DNA of 64,000 nt from Microbacterium mitrae. Its GTDB lineage: Bacteria; Actinomycetota; Actinomycetes; Actinomycetales; Microbacteriaceae. The translations under genes were made by a program, and so were the position numbers. Under the pieces are notes generated by a model. That model was given only the letters and a program-made list of their open reading frames with translations. It was not told where the DNA came from and did not search any database. The stretch covers positions 868,001-932,000 of the forward strand of contig NZ_VRSW01000001.1 of the NCBI RefSeq assembly GCF_008017445.1, given 5' to 3'. Every line of letters begins with the position of its first letter. The stretch's first letter is position 1. Positions 17,192 through 26,095 of the stretch are shown in pieces.

Positions 17192-18559
17192 CTACATGAC
17201 GCTCACAATGGTGAGGGCGACGGCCATCACCACGCCCGCACCAATCAGCGTGACGAACGTGTAGCCCAAAATGTCGCGCATCTTGAGCCCGGCGATGGCG
17301 AGCACGGGCAGCGCCCAGAACGGCTGGATCATGTTGGTCCACTGATCGCCGTACGCGATGGCCATGATGGCGATCGAGGGGTCAACACCGAGCTGGTTGG
17401 CGGCATCGAGCATGATGGGCCCCTGCACGGCGAACTGGCCGCCGCCGGAGGGTACGAAGAAGTTGACGATACCGGCCGAAAGAAAGGCCAGCGCGCCGAA
17501 CGTGGTGGGATTCGCGATCGAGACGAAGGCGTCGGAGAACAGCTGAATCAAGCCGGAGCTTGCCATGATGCCGAGAATGCCGGCATACAGCGGAAACTGC
17601 AGCAGGATTTCGCCGACGTTGGAGGCCGCCTGCTTGGTGAGGTGGATCAGTTCAAACGGGTTGCGCACGAGCAGCAGAATGAGCGCCAAGAACGACCAGT
17701 TCACGATGTCGAGGGTGAGGCTGCCACCCTGCACGAAGTGCACAATGAGGTACGCGGTGAGGGCAGCGCCCAGTACCAGCGTGAGAATGCGCGACGCATC
17801 AATGCGATCGGCTGGCGTCGTGACGGTGTCGTCCGCCTCGCTGAGACTTTCGGAACCAATCTGCTGAGGCAGCTCGAAAATAGTGTCGTTAGCGCGGGGG
17901 CGAATGAGGTACATCAGCACCGCCACCACGATGATGACTGCGAGCGCGGTGAGCATGTTCCACGTTGAGAACGTCGTCTCGGTAATGGGAAGAATCTTGC
18001 CGCCGAGGCTCGGCGCAAGGAACGAATCGGGCGTCGCCGCCGTCAGCGGGCCAGAACCGGAGTAGCCCATGTGCCAGACGACAAAACCGGAGTATCCGGC
18101 AGCCACCAGCAACGGAAAGTGCACCTTCATGCCGCGTTCGCGTGCCTGAACGGCAATCTCGCGAGCCAGCAGCGTGCCGACAATGAGGCCAAGGCCCCAC
18201 GTGATGAGGCTCGCGATAGCGGCAACAATGAAAACGAAAACGTAGGCGGCAGCAGCAGTCTTTGGAACCAGGGCGGCACGGCGCAGAAGTTTGCGCACGG
18301 GGCGCGTGTTGGCCAGCATGAAGCCCAGCAGCAGCACTAGACACATTTGCGTCATGAAGGCCAGCAGGCCAGAGAGGCCATTGCCCCAACCCACGAGAAC
18401 GTCGACGGGGCTGGACTGGGTGAGGGTCATCGCAAGGATCGCGACGATGATCGTCAGGATGATCGCGAAGGTGAGAGCCGAGGGGATCCATCGCTCCAAG
18501 AACCGGTTGATCGGGCTCATGAAACTGCGTTTTTCTGGGCGCGTTTGCGTTGTGTGCAT
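17192..18559 (-). CDS. Short-chain fatty acid transporter, AtoE family
   Basis: The 455-residue protein has about twelve hydrophobic segments. Family words of AtoE/TIGR00366 transporters are visible: NFFVPSGGGQFAVQGPI near residue 370 and IAYGDQWTNMIQPFWALP about 30 residues later. Start at the ATG preceded by AAAGGAG. It probably imports short-chain carboxylates such as butyrate or acetoacetate. No acyl-CoA genes lie next to it. Its place beside the hpa operon may mean it handles a pathway-derived acid, but that is inference. Confidence 0.85.
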   Translation of the reverse strand: MHTTQTRPEKRSFMSPINRFLERWIPSALTFAIILTIIVAILAMTLTQSSPVDVLVGWGNGLSGLLAFMTQMCLVLLLGFMLANTRPVRKLLRRAALVPKTAAAAYVFVFIVAAIASLITWGLGLIVGTLLAREIAVQARERGMKVHFPLLVAAGYSGFVVWHMGYSGSGPLTAATPDSFLAPSLGGKILPITETTFSTWNMLTALAVIIVVAVLMYLIRPRANDTIFELPQQIGSESLSEADDTVTTPADRIDASRILTLVLGAALTAYLIVHFVQGGSLTLDIVNWSFLALILLLVRNPFELIHLTKQAASNVGEILLQFPLYAGILGIMASSGLIQLFSDAFVSIANPTTFGALAFLSAGIVNFFVPSGGGQFAVQGPIMLDAANQLGVDPSIAIMAIAYGDQWTNMIQPFWALPVLAIAGLKMRDILGYTFVTLIGAGVVMAVALTIVSVM

Positions 18560-18683
18560 AGCAACTCCTTTGTTACGTGTGTTCTTCGACCCTACCCATT
18601 TCTGAATATTGTCTGAGACAACGGGAGCGGCCAGCGCACGACAGGATCTAGCGATTGCACGGTGCTCCTGCCATCATGGAGCC

Positions 18684-19241
18684 ATGAAAACCTGGATCGT
18701 TCGGTTCGCGTCACTGTTCGTGTTCAACGTCGCAGTGTTGTTGCTCATCGGCGTGATTATCCCGCGGGTATACGTCGGGTTTGGCAGCGCGCTGTGGGGC
18801 GGCGTGATTCTCACGGCGGCCACCATTTGGGTGAAGCCGGTGATGACAAAGTTCTTGCAGAACGCTGCCGCGAAGTCAGGCGGATCCCGAAACCGCGCGA
18901 TGCAAAAGGTCATCGAGTACGGCATCGTCTTCGTGGTCGCACTCGTCGCGTGGATCTTGGTGCGGGCACTCTCCGGTGTCGCCACGTGGGGCTTCTTCGA
19001 AGGCTACGTGCTCCCCCCGCTTCTCCTGCTGGTGGCGTGGTTTATCTACGACATGATCGACGACCGCATTGAAAAGGTCGCGGGTAACCTTTACGACAAG
19101 GCACAGACCGCCATCAATGACAACGACGACAAGGCACAGCCTGCGCCTCCCGCCCCGGAATCACCAGCAACGCGCGCTGCGCGTGAGGAGCTGAAAGACG
19201 GCCTCACCCCAGAACAGCGTCGCATGATGGACGATCTATAA
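18684..19241 (+). CDS. Membrane protein of unknown function
   Basis: 185 residues: four hydrophobic segments in the first 120 residues, then a charged cytosolic tail rich in Ala, Pro and Asp ending TPEQRRMMDDL. The start MKTWIVRF is preceded by a GGAG word; a longer frame upstream lacks signal-like character. It resembles conserved small actinobacterial membrane proteins of no assigned role. It is monocistronic, with a classical terminator. Confidence 0.6.
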   Translation: MKTWIVRFASLFVFNVAVLLLIGVIIPRVYVGFGSALWGGVILTAATIWVKPVMTKFLQNAAAKSGGSRNRAMQKVIEYGIVFVVALVAWILVRALSGVATWGFFEGYVLPPLLLLVAWFIYDMIDDRIEKVAGNLYDKAQTAINDNDDKAQPAPPAPESPATRAAREELKDGLTPEQRRMMDDL

Positions 19242-19258
19242 CCGGCGCCACAACGCGA

Positions 19259-19299
19259 TTGCGGCCGCGCCCTCCCCGGGCAGCGGCCGCAAATTTTTT
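19259..19299 (+). terminator. Classical Rho-independent terminator
   Basis: 10-bp stem (19259-19268 with 19283-19292) followed by the T-tract ATTTTTTC, the most textbook-like terminator in the window. It serves the upstream membrane-protein gene. Confidence 0.9.
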
Positions 19300-19305
19300 C
19301 GAGCC

Positions 19306-19974
19306 CTACGCGACGGCGGCCAACAGACGCACCGCCAGCGAACGCGCCGTCAACACCGGCACCCCGGCGATTCGCGAAACCTCGTCAGCCATCGCCTGCG
19401 TGTATCCCACGCAATCTAAAAACACGATCTCAGCGCCGTCGGCAGCAAGCTGTTGCGCGGCGGCGGCCAAGGCCTCCGCCTCCCCCGCGTACGGGTTCGC
19501 AGCGGCAATCGAGGCATCAATGCCGAAGGCCGCAGCCCAGCGCTGCTGAATCACCTGCCGCTGTTCTGGTTCCGGAACCACGACACCGAGTCGCCGCGCG
19601 TCTGCCAGGCCAGCCATGCCGGCTCGGGCGAGTTTCTCCGCCGTGTAGAGCGGAACCGGCGCGGTGACGCTGGGTACGTTGCCGGTGCACATGATCAGCA
19701 CCGCCTGGGCGCCGCTCGCGACAGCTCGGTCGATGGCCGACTGCACGAGCGGCGCCAGCGCATGCTCGCTCATGGTCGCCGATGACCCGTCACGCAGCCG
19801 GGAGACGACGCGCTCTTCGTTGCCGTTGGGGGCAAGCCGCGCAATCTCCTCGGCACTCAACTCATCGAGGGCGCCGTGCTCAATCACGGTGTGCGCGTCA
19901 AGGAGCGGCGCAATGTCTGGCCAAATGTCTACCCGGGGCGCCTGACCAATCGTGATGAGCGCCAGCGTGCTCAC
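19306..19974 (-). CDS. AroM family protein
   Basis: 222 residues with the AroM opening ITIGQAPRVDIWPDI and the downstream VLIMCTGNVP and VFLDCVGYTQ words of the family (PF07302). The GTG start overlaps the stop of the ABC ATPase remnant (GTGA), so it was the distal gene of that operon. AroM genes commonly travel with peptide ABC transporters and DUF1177 proteins; the biochemical role is unknown. The gene itself looks intact although the upstream transporter is destroyed. Confidence 0.85.
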   Translation of the reverse strand: MSTLALITIGQAPRVDIWPDIAPLLDAHTVIEHGALDELSAEEIARLAPNGNEERVVSRLRDGSSATMSEHALAPLVQSAIDRAVASGAQAVLIMCTGNVPSVTAPVPLYTAEKLARAGMAGLADARRLGVVVPEPEQRQVIQQRWAAAFGIDASIAAANPYAGEAEALAAAAQQLAADGAEIVFLDCVGYTQAMADEVSRIAGVPVLTARSLAVRLLAAVA

Positions 19975-20549
19975 GATGCCTGGCCGACACCCGCGGCGAT
20001 GACGGCGCGCCGCTCGGCGCGGTCGACATAGGCGGTGGGGTCAGGAATCGGCACCGCAGCGATCAGCGCGCGGGTGTAAGGATCCTGCGGGTCATCGATG
20101 ATCTGCTTCGCATCTCCTGCCTCAACGACCTTGCCATGCTTCATGACGATCATGTCGTCGGCCATGAACTCAACGACGGCGATGTCGTGCGAGATGAACA
20201 GGTAGCTGAGTCCCAACTCATCCTGCAGATCTTTCATCAGGTTGAGCACCTGAGCCTGCACCGAGACGTCGAGAGCAGAAACCGGCTCGTCACACACCAC
20301 GAGGCGCGGGCTCAGCATCAGGGCGCGGGCGATACCGATGCGCTGACGCTGACCACCCGAGAATTCGTGCGGGTAGCGGTTCGCAAAAGCAGCCTCAAGG
20401 CCGACGCGCTCCAACATGTCGCCAACGCGAACCATCTGCTCCGAACGAGACAGCGACTCGTGTTCCATCAGCGGCTCGCTCAGCAGGCGCCCCAGAACCT
20501 GCGGTGTGGGTGGACAGCCACTCGACGCCGCCGTTCTTGTCAACCTCAT
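19971..20549 (-). pseudogene. C-terminal fragment of peptide ABC transporter ATPase (OppF/DppF type)
   Basis: From about position 20498 downward the frame matches the second half of an oligopeptide ABC ATPase. It has the signature SGGQRQRIGIARAL, Walker B LVVCDEPVSALD, the switch His in FISHD, and the family tail DDPQDPYTRALIAAVP. Walker A and the Q-loop region are missing, and the residues before VLGRLLSEPL come from another gene read out of phase. The fragment cannot bind ATP productively. It still ends in a translational overlap with aroM. See the deletion-junction entry. Confidence 0.88.
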
Positions 20550-21135
20550 CCATGTCGAGCATCGAGAACGAGTACATCGGCAGGATCTGCAAGAACAGGT
20601 GGTTGGGCGCGGTCAGCGTGATGACGACGGTGTCGCCCTCGCCCTCTTCGACGGTCGAGATACCGGCCATGCCATAGAGGAAGCTAGCCGAAGACGAGTC
20701 GGCAATGTGCTCAAAGCTGCGCACAACGTCGGTCTTGGTCAGCTGCTTGCCGCTGTGGAACGTGATGTCGTCACGAATCGTGAAGGTGTAGACGGTGTTG
20801 GTGTCATCAACCGTCCATTCGGACGCGATCATCGGAACAATCGTTGCGGTGTCAGAGACCTGCTTGCCGTCTTGTTCTTTGGTTCCGTAGGTCACCAGCT
20901 GGTCGTAGGCGGCGAGCACGAGGGTGTCGCTGGTGCCATCGTTGGCCTCAGCGGGGTTCAGGGTCTTGCCGCCCTCGGAGTAGGCGATGGTCAGTGACTG
21001 CTGGTCGGAGCTGTTGTCACCGGTGCTTGAGCCATTCGAGTTGGAATTCGAGTTGGCGTTCGGGGCGCACCCGGCGACGCTCAGCGCGAGCGCAAACGCG
21101 GCGACGACGGTCGCGGCGCGATACATCTTCTTCAT
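20395..21135 (-). pseudogene. N-terminal fragment of peptide-binding lipoprotein (OppA/DppA type)
   Basis: The true start is the ATG at 21135. It is followed by a lipoprotein signal with lipobox VAGC (Cys23), a Ser/Asn linker, and the SBP_bac_5 opening ending near EWLSTHTAGSG. At that point (about 20491) the homology stops and a 31-residue out-of-frame tail follows to 20395. Roughly 215 residues of a family that normally has about 500 remain. The reading frame passes straight into the ATPase remnant in another phase, showing that the intervening C-terminus, permeases and first ATPase part were deleted. Confidence 0.88.
20488..20505. other. Deletion junction between SBP and ATPase genes
   Basis: On the minus strand the SBP words TAGSG and the ATPase words QVLGRL share the bases CAGGTTCTGGGG (20490-20501). 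SBP homology ends and ATPase homology begins within this stretch in different frames. Short shared sequence at the join would suit a microhomology-mediated deletion, but only one side of each parent can be seen here. Confidence 0.75.
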
Positions 21136-21171
21136 GTAACTGCTCTTTCTGTGGTGTTGCGGGGGAAGTGA

Positions 21172-21597
21172 TGGTCGGGGGATCACTCCATGATTGGCGA
21201 GCTCTACCCCGCGCACGCCGGAGCGACCGCCCGCGCCTACTTCGCCACGCTCTCAGCGTCAGCCCGCCAAGCGCTGATGTATACGGTTCCGCTCGCCAAA
21301 TTCAACGACCTCACGGCCGACGATGCCACGGCCATCGAGGCCGAAATGGTGGCCGTTGCCGAACGCGGATGGGCGTACTCCGCCGGCGAATACGACATCA
21401 ACACCCGCGCGGTCGCCGCGCCCGTCTTCGTCGGTGGGCGAGCCATCGGCTCGGTCAGCATCGGCGAACACAAGCGCGAACAACTCGGCGACATTCGCGA
21501 CCACATCTCCGCCGTGCTGCAGGTTGCCGACCAAATCGGCGCGCTGCTGTCATCACGGGCAATCCCCGCGCCCATCGCCGTCCCCGCCCCGAACTAA
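21172..21597 (+). pseudogene. IclR-family regulator lacking its DNA-binding domain
   Basis: The frame is open from 21172 and has an ATG at 21190 (135 residues). It matches the C-terminal effector-binding domain of IclR regulators: HAGATARAYFATL, ERGWAYSAGEYD and AAPVFVGGRAIGSVSIGEH. The N-terminal winged helix and the first part of the effector domain are absent, and a stop precedes the frame. It is divergent from the broken peptide-binding gene and probably its former regulator. No good ribosome site precedes the ATG, so expression is doubtful. Confidence 0.8.
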
Positions 21598-21748
21598 AGG
21601 GTTCCCCTCCCCCGGGCTTTCGGGTTTCGGGTAAGGGTGGGGTGGGCGGGTGTCGGCGCGTCGGCGGGTCGGGCGTCGGCGCGTCGGCGCGTCGGCGCGT
21701 GCCTGCGTAGCCGCGCCGTTCTATTGCCGCGTCGCGCGTCGTTCCGTT

Positions 21749-21831
21749 CCCAAATGTCGGACACGTGGTTCCGGAACCCCCGTTTTCCGGGCATCCACCG
21801 GCGCGTCGCCCCATCCGGTCCGACATTTGGG
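21749..21831. repeat. Palindromic repeat, copy 1
   Basis: Terminal inverted repeat CCCAAATGTCGGAC (21749-21762 with 21818-21831) around a 55-base core. It is nearly identical to copy 2 at 21944-22025, including the flanking GTTCCGTT on the left. Upstream, 21635-21712 is simple sequence dominated by GTCGGCG words. No gene is supported in 21598-22205. Confidence 0.8.
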
Positions 21832-21943
21832 CCGGCGCCTCTGCGCTGCGCCGGCATTGCGGAGAACTTCGTTTATCAGGGGCGAAAGGGCCTCAGATCG
21901 GTTCGGTCGATCGGTCCGCTGCCATCTCACACCTCGTTCCGTT

Positions 21944-22025
21944 CCCAAATGTCGGACCCGTGGTTCCGGAGCCCCCGTTTTTGGGGCATCCACCGGCGCG
22001 TCGCCCCATCCGGTCCGACATTTGG
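21944..22025. repeat. Palindromic repeat, copy 2
   Basis: Same orientation as copy 1, 195 bases further on, with few substitutions. Between the copies lies about 110 bases of unrelated sequence. After copy 2, the words GCGGAACCATGG and several CGGAACCAC units in tandem (22047-22120) complete the gap before the folD terminator. Confidence 0.8.
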
Positions 22026-22156
22026 TACGCGCCGCCTGGGCGGCGGAACCATGGAACCAGGTGGGCGCGAGACCGCGGAACCACGGAACCACGGAACCAC
22101 GGCACCGCGGAACCACGAACTAGCGCAGGAGACCAGGGCGCGCGCCGCGCCAAACG

Positions 22157-22192
22157 ACGGAGCGGCCGCACCATCAGGTGCGGCCGTTCCGT
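22157..22192 (-). terminator. Terminator of glyA-folD operon
   Basis: 16-bp stem with one G-T wobble (22157-22172 with 22177-22192), loop ATCA, 14 bases past the folD stop. Confidence 0.8.
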
Positions 22193-22205
22193 ACAAAATG
22201 AGACG

Positions 22206-23087
22206 CTAGGCGCTGGCGCGCTCGGCGGCCTCGACCACGTTGGTCATCAGGAGCGCGACCGTCATCGGGCCGACTCCGCCGGGGTTCGGGGAGATGAATC
22301 CGGCAACCTCAGCCACATCGGGGTGAACGTCGCCGAACACCCGGTCGCGGTCAAACTCCGGGTCAAACTCGCGCGTCACTCCAACATCGAGCACGGCAGC
22401 GCCGGGCTTAACGTCACTCGCGCGGATGAGGTGCTTGACGCCCGCTCCCGCCACAATCACGTCAGCCTGACGCAGGAACGGCGTCATGTCTGGCGTGCCG
22501 GTGTGCACCTGCGTCACGGTGGCGTTGACATCGCGGCGGGTGAGCAGCAGCCCCATGGGCCGACCGATCGTCACGCCGCGACCAACCACCACAACGTGCT
22601 TGCCGTTGAGGTCGTAGCCGTTGCGCTCGAGCAGCTCGATCACGCCGCGCGGCGTGCACGGCATGGGCGTGTCAATCGGGTTGTTGACGTTCAGCACCAG
22701 CCGCCCAAGGTTGGTCGGATGCAGACCGTCGGCGTCTTTGGCCGGGTCAATACGCGCGAGAATCGCATCGGTGTTGAGGTGCTTCGGCAACGGCAGCTGC
22801 ACGATGTATCCGTGGCACGATTCGTCGGCGTTGAGCTCGTCAATCACCGCCTCGACCTCGGCCTGGGTGGCATCGGCAGGCAGTTCGCGGGCGATCGAGT
22901 TCATCCCGATCGCCTCCGACTGGCGGTGCTTCATACCCACGTAGAGCTGCGAGGCGGGGTCGGCACCGACGAGCACGGTCGCGATACCCGGAACCACGCC
23001 ACGGGCCGCGAGCGCGGCTACGCGCTCGCCAAGTTCCGCCTTGATCGACAGGGCCGTGGCCTTGCCGTCAAGAATCTGCGCAACCAT
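22206..23087 (-). CDS. folD: Bifunctional methylenetetrahydrofolate dehydrogenase/cyclohydrolase
   Basis: A 293-residue cytosolic enzyme of one-carbon metabolism, converting 5,10-methylene-THF to 10-formyl-THF. The signatures are intact: [14 protein letters not shown] (with the catalytic Lys), QLPLPKHLN, the cofactor loop [11 protein letters not shown] and the terminal [10 protein letters not shown]. Its start lies two bases after the glyA stop, so the two form one unit. They sit together under a ZTP riboswitch, which fits their joint supply of formyl-THF for purine synthesis. Confidence 0.95.
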   Translation of the reverse strand: MVAQILDGKATALSIKAELGERVAALAARGVVPGIATVLVGADPASQLYVGMKHRQSEAIGMNSIARELPADATQAEVEAVIDELNADESCHGYIVQLPLPKHLNTDAILARIDPAKDADGLHPTNLGRLVLNVNNPIDTPMPCTPRGVIELLERNGYDLNGKHVVVVGRGVTIGRPMGLLLTRRDVNATVTQVHTGTPDMTPFLRQADVIVAGAGVKHLIRASDVKPGAAVLDVGVTREFDPEFDRDRVFGDVHPDVAEVAGFISPNPGGVGPMTVALLMTNVVEAAERASA

Positions 23088-23089
23088 GC

Positions 23090-24364
23090 TTACTGCTGCA
23101 GGTCGGGGTACAGCGGGAAGGCTGCCGCGAGCGCGTCAACGCGCGCGCGCAGCGCCTCGAGGTCGGCACCCGGCTGCAACGCCAGGGCGATCACGTCGGC
23201 GACCTCGGTAAATTCGGCGTCGCCGAATCCACGCGTTGCCAATGCCGGCGTGCCGATGCGCAGACCCGAGGTGACCATCGGCGGGCGCGGGTCGTTCGGA
23301 ACCGCGTTGCGGTTGACGGTGATGTGAATCTCGTCGAGAAGGTCTTCGGCCTGCTTGCCGTCGATCTCGGCGTTACGCAGGTCAACAAGCACCAGGTGCA
23401 CATCGGTTCCGCCCGAGCGCACCGAGATACCCGCGGCGGCGACATCCGGCTGCGTGAGGCGGTCGGCGAGAATCGCCGCACCGCGGAGGGTGCGCTCCTG
23501 GCGATCCTTGAACTCGTCGGTGGCGGCAAGCTTAAAGGCGGTTGCCTTGGCGGCGATGACGTGCATCAGCGGGCCGCCCTGCTGGCCCGGGAAAACTGCC
23601 GTGTTGATCTTCTTGGCGAGGTCTTCGTCATTCGTGAGAATGAAGCCCGAGCGCGGGCCGCCGATCGTCTTGTGCACCGTCGAAGAAACGACGTGTGCGT
23701 AGGGCACCGGGTTGGGGTGAACGCCTGCGGCAACGAGTCCGGCGAAGTGAGCCATGTCAACCCACAGGTAGGCGCCAACCTCGTCCGCGATCTCGCGGAA
23801 CTTCGCGAAGTCAAGCTGACGGGGATATGCCGACCATCCGGCGATGATGACCTTGGGCTTGTGCTCGAGCGCCAGGCGACGAACCTCGTCCATGTCGATG
23901 AGCGACGTTTCTTCGTCAACGCCGTATGCGACGATGTCGTAGAGACGGCCGGAGAAGTTGATCTTCATGCCGTGGGTGAGGTGGCCGCCCTGGTCGAGGG
24001 CGAGGCCAAGCAGCGTGTCGCCGGGGCGCGCAATGGCGTGCAACACGGCGGCGTTCGCGGTTGCACCGGAGTGCGGCTGAACGTTGGCGAACTGCGCGCC
24101 AAACAGGCTCTTCGCGCGAGCGATCGCGAGTTCTTCTGCAACGTCAACCTCTTCGCAGCCACCGTAGTAGCGACGACCGGGGTAGCCCTCCGCGTACTTG
24201 TTGGTGAGCACGGATCCCTGCGACTGCAGAATGGCGACCGGAACAATGTTCTCGGATGCGATCATCTCCAGGTACGAGCGCTGGCGAACCAGTTCGCGCT
24301 CCAGCACCTCTGCGATCTCGGGGTCGACCTCGCTCAGCGGAGCGTTGAAGAATGATTCGGTCAC
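23090..24364 (-). CDS. glyA: Serine hydroxymethyltransferase
   Basis: A 424-residue PLP enzyme that makes glycine and 5,10-methylene-THF from serine. Key words: [15 protein letters not shown], the hydrophobic [17 protein letters not shown] and the PLP-Lys context [15 protein letters not shown] chose the GTG at 24364 because GGAGGT lies just upstream and the protein then begins with the usual VTESFFN; longer frames would translate the riboswitch. It is transcribed first, with folD. Confidence 0.95.
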   Translation of the reverse strand: MTESFFNAPLSEVDPEIAEVLERELVRQRSYLEMIASENIVPVAILQSQGSVLTNKYAEGYPGRRYYGGCEEVDVAEELAIARAKSLFGAQFANVQPHSGATANAAVLHAIARPGDTLLGLALDQGGHLTHGMKINFSGRLYDIVAYGVDEETSLIDMDEVRRLALEHKPKVIIAGWSAYPRQLDFAKFREIADEVGAYLWVDMAHFAGLVAAGVHPNPVPYAHVVSSTVHKTIGGPRSGFILTNDEDLAKKINTAVFPGQQGGPLMHVIAAKATAFKLAATDEFKDRQERTLRGAAILADRLTQPDVAAAGISVRSGGTDVHLVLVDLRNAEIDGKQAEDLLDEIHITVNRNAVPNDPRPPMVTSGLRIGTPALATRGFGDAEFTEVADVIALALQPGADLEALRARVDALAAAFPLYPDLQQ

Positions 24365-24399
24365 GGCGTTACCTCCACGAAGGAATTGAGGGATGTACA

Positions 24400-24474
24400 C
24401 ATCGGCCCAGGCGTGCGGTCGAAGGTTGTGTTCGCTCCCCGGTGGTCGCCCACCTGAACGCCAGTCGCGACGAA
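24400..24474 (-). ncRNA. ZTP (pfl) riboswitch
   Basis: On the minus strand, 36 bases before the glyA start, the sequence reads GCGACTGGCG, then GGTGGG and ACCACCGGGGAGCG (the pseudoknotted P1/P2 part). After a variable linker comes CGCACGCCTGGGC (the P3 ligand side). These are the conserved ZTP aptamer elements in the right order. ZTP riboswitches sense the purine-stress alarmone ZTP/ZMP and typically turn on glyA, folD or purine genes. A short GATGTGTACATC palindrome between aptamer and ribosome site could be part of the expression platform. Confidence 0.93.
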
Positions 24475-24520
24475 ATTGAGCATACCTGGTCATCCTCACT
24501 TGTCTGCCATTGCGCATTTT

Positions 24521-24535
24521 GTTAGGTTTCCTTAC
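24521..24535. promoter_or_regulatory. Candidate ROK operator abutting hexosaminidase start
   Basis: The 15-mer GTTAGGTTTCCTTAC ends directly before the ATG at 24536. It has the same GTTAG-N5-CTTAC frame as the palindrome upstream of the ROK regulator gene (38044-38058). No separate ribosome site is visible, so the transcript may be leaderless and the operator would cover the transcription start. Confidence 0.55.
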
Positions 24536-26095
24536 ATGACTTTCGCTGCGACGACGCCGCCCCTGGTTCCGCTTCCGGTCTCCTTCGATTCGGCGCCCGC
24601 CGTGCGGTTGAGCGCGCAGAGCCGGGTGCTGGCACCGGCTGAACTTCAGCGCGAGGCGCAGGAGCTGGCGAATGCGATCGCCACGCGCACCGGTCTGGAA
24701 TTGGCCGTCGCAGAAGGTGCCGACGGCATCGACGGCGATATCGTCTTCGCGCTCGAAACCGACGCCCCCGCTTCAACCGACGCTCCTGGTTCCGCCGACG
24801 CCTACCGCATCGACACCAGCGGCGGACTCGTCTCGATCTCCGCATCCGCAACAGCCGGCGCCTTCTGGGCGATGCAAACGCTGCGGCAGCTCCTCGCGCA
24901 GGATGAAGACGGCTGGTACGTGACCGGAGCTGTGATTGCCGACGAGCCTCGCTACGCCTACCGTGGCGTGATGCTGGACGTTGCCCGCCACTTCTTCGGC
25001 GTCGACGACGTGAAGCGCTACATCGATGCGATGAGCGCCTACAAGTTCAACGTGTTGCATCTACACCTGACCGATGATCAGGGGTGGCGGCTGCACAGCG
25101 ACGCCTACCCCGAGCTCACAGAAAAGGCATCTGCTAGCTCGGCGCTGGGTGACCCCGGCGGGTATTACACCGCCGCCGATTACGAAGAAATCGTCAGTTA
25201 CGCAGCCTCGCGCCATATGACGATCGTTCCCGAAGTCGACATGCCTGGGCACACCCACGCGGTGACGCTCGCCTACCCCGAGTTCACCAAAGACACCGTG
25301 ATCATGGACTCGGTCATCGAGACCGCGAAGCTTTTCGGTGACGACCTGCCCGTGCACGGCACGACGTACACCGGATGGGGCGTTGGCTTTTCCAGCCTCA
25401 AGATCAATGACCCGGCAACCGACGCCTTTGTCAGCGACATCTTCCGCGAGATCGCTTCTGCCACCCCGGGGCCGTTCATTCACCTGGGCGGCGACGAATC
25501 GCTCGGAACCACGGAGGAGGACTTCGCGAGTTTCATCGCGATGGCCTCTCGCGCCGTGCAGGCGACCGGGAAGACCGCCATCGCGTGGCACGAGGCGGGC
25601 AAGGCCGCAGATCTCGCCCCCGGAACCATCGGACAGTATTGGGGATTCGTTGAGCCCCAGCCTGGTTACGCCGAGGAGGCGCGGGCGTTTGTTGCCAAGG
25701 GCGGCGCGCTCATCCTCTCCCCCGCCGACGTCAGCTACCTCGACATGAAACCCACCGCCGACTACCCAATCGGACTCGTCTGGGCGAATGGCCCCACCGC
25801 AGTTGAAGCCGCGTATTCGTGGGAGCCGACCGACGTCATCTCAGGCGTCGCACCGGAGGCGATCCTCGGCGTTGAAGCGCCCATGTGGAGCGAATCTGCC
25901 CGCACCATTGACGACGTGTTCTCGCTCGCCTTTCCCCGCGCGGCCGCGATCGCCGAAATCGCGTGGAGCCCGCAGCTTTCACCGCTGCGCACGTGGGAGT
26001 CGTTCCGCGGCAGAATCGCGTCCCACCCGCAAGCGTGGCAGTCTGAACGCATCACCTTTCACGATTCCGAGGAGATTACGTGGGTCACGGCGTAA
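24536..26095 (+). CDS. Beta-N-acetylhexosaminidase, GH20
   Basis: 519 residues. An N-terminal GH20b-like domain (to about residue 140) precedes the GH20 barrel with [23 protein letters not shown] and the catalytic pair in IHLGGDES. It removes terminal GlcNAc or GalNAc from chito-oligosaccharides or glycans. No signal peptide is visible, so it probably acts on imported oligosaccharides. It overlaps nagA by 16 bases. A TTG start upstream would add 20 residues without support. Confidence 0.9.
   Translation: MTFAATTPPLVPLPVSFDSAPAVRLSAQSRVLAPAELQREAQELANAIATRTGLELAVAEGADGIDGDIVFALETDAPASTDAPGSADAYRIDTSGGLVSISASATAGAFWAMQTLRQLLAQDEDGWYVTGAVIADEPRYAYRGVMLDVARHFFGVDDVKRYIDAMSAYKFNVLHLHLTDDQGWRLHSDAYPELTEKASASSALGDPGGYYTAADYEEIVSYAASRHMTIVPEVDMPGHTHAVTLAYPEFTKDTVIMDSVIETAKLFGDDLPVHGTTYTGWGVGFSSLKINDPATDAFVSDIFREIASATPGPFIHLGGDESLGTTEEDFASFIAMASRAVQATGKTAIAWHEAGKAADLAPGTIGQYWGFVEPQPGYAEEARAFVAKGGALILSPADVSYLDMKPTADYPIGLVWANGPTAVEAAYSWEPTDVISGVAPEAILGVEAPMWSESARTIDDVFSLAFPRAAAIAEIAWSPQLSPLRTWESFRGRIASHPQAWQSERITFHDSEEITWVTA

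Noticed and set aside
21765-23327. A 520-codon plus-strand frame spanning the palindromic repeats and folD
   Set aside because: It runs through repeats, the terminator and antisense to folD/glyA; no start signal and no recognisable domain.
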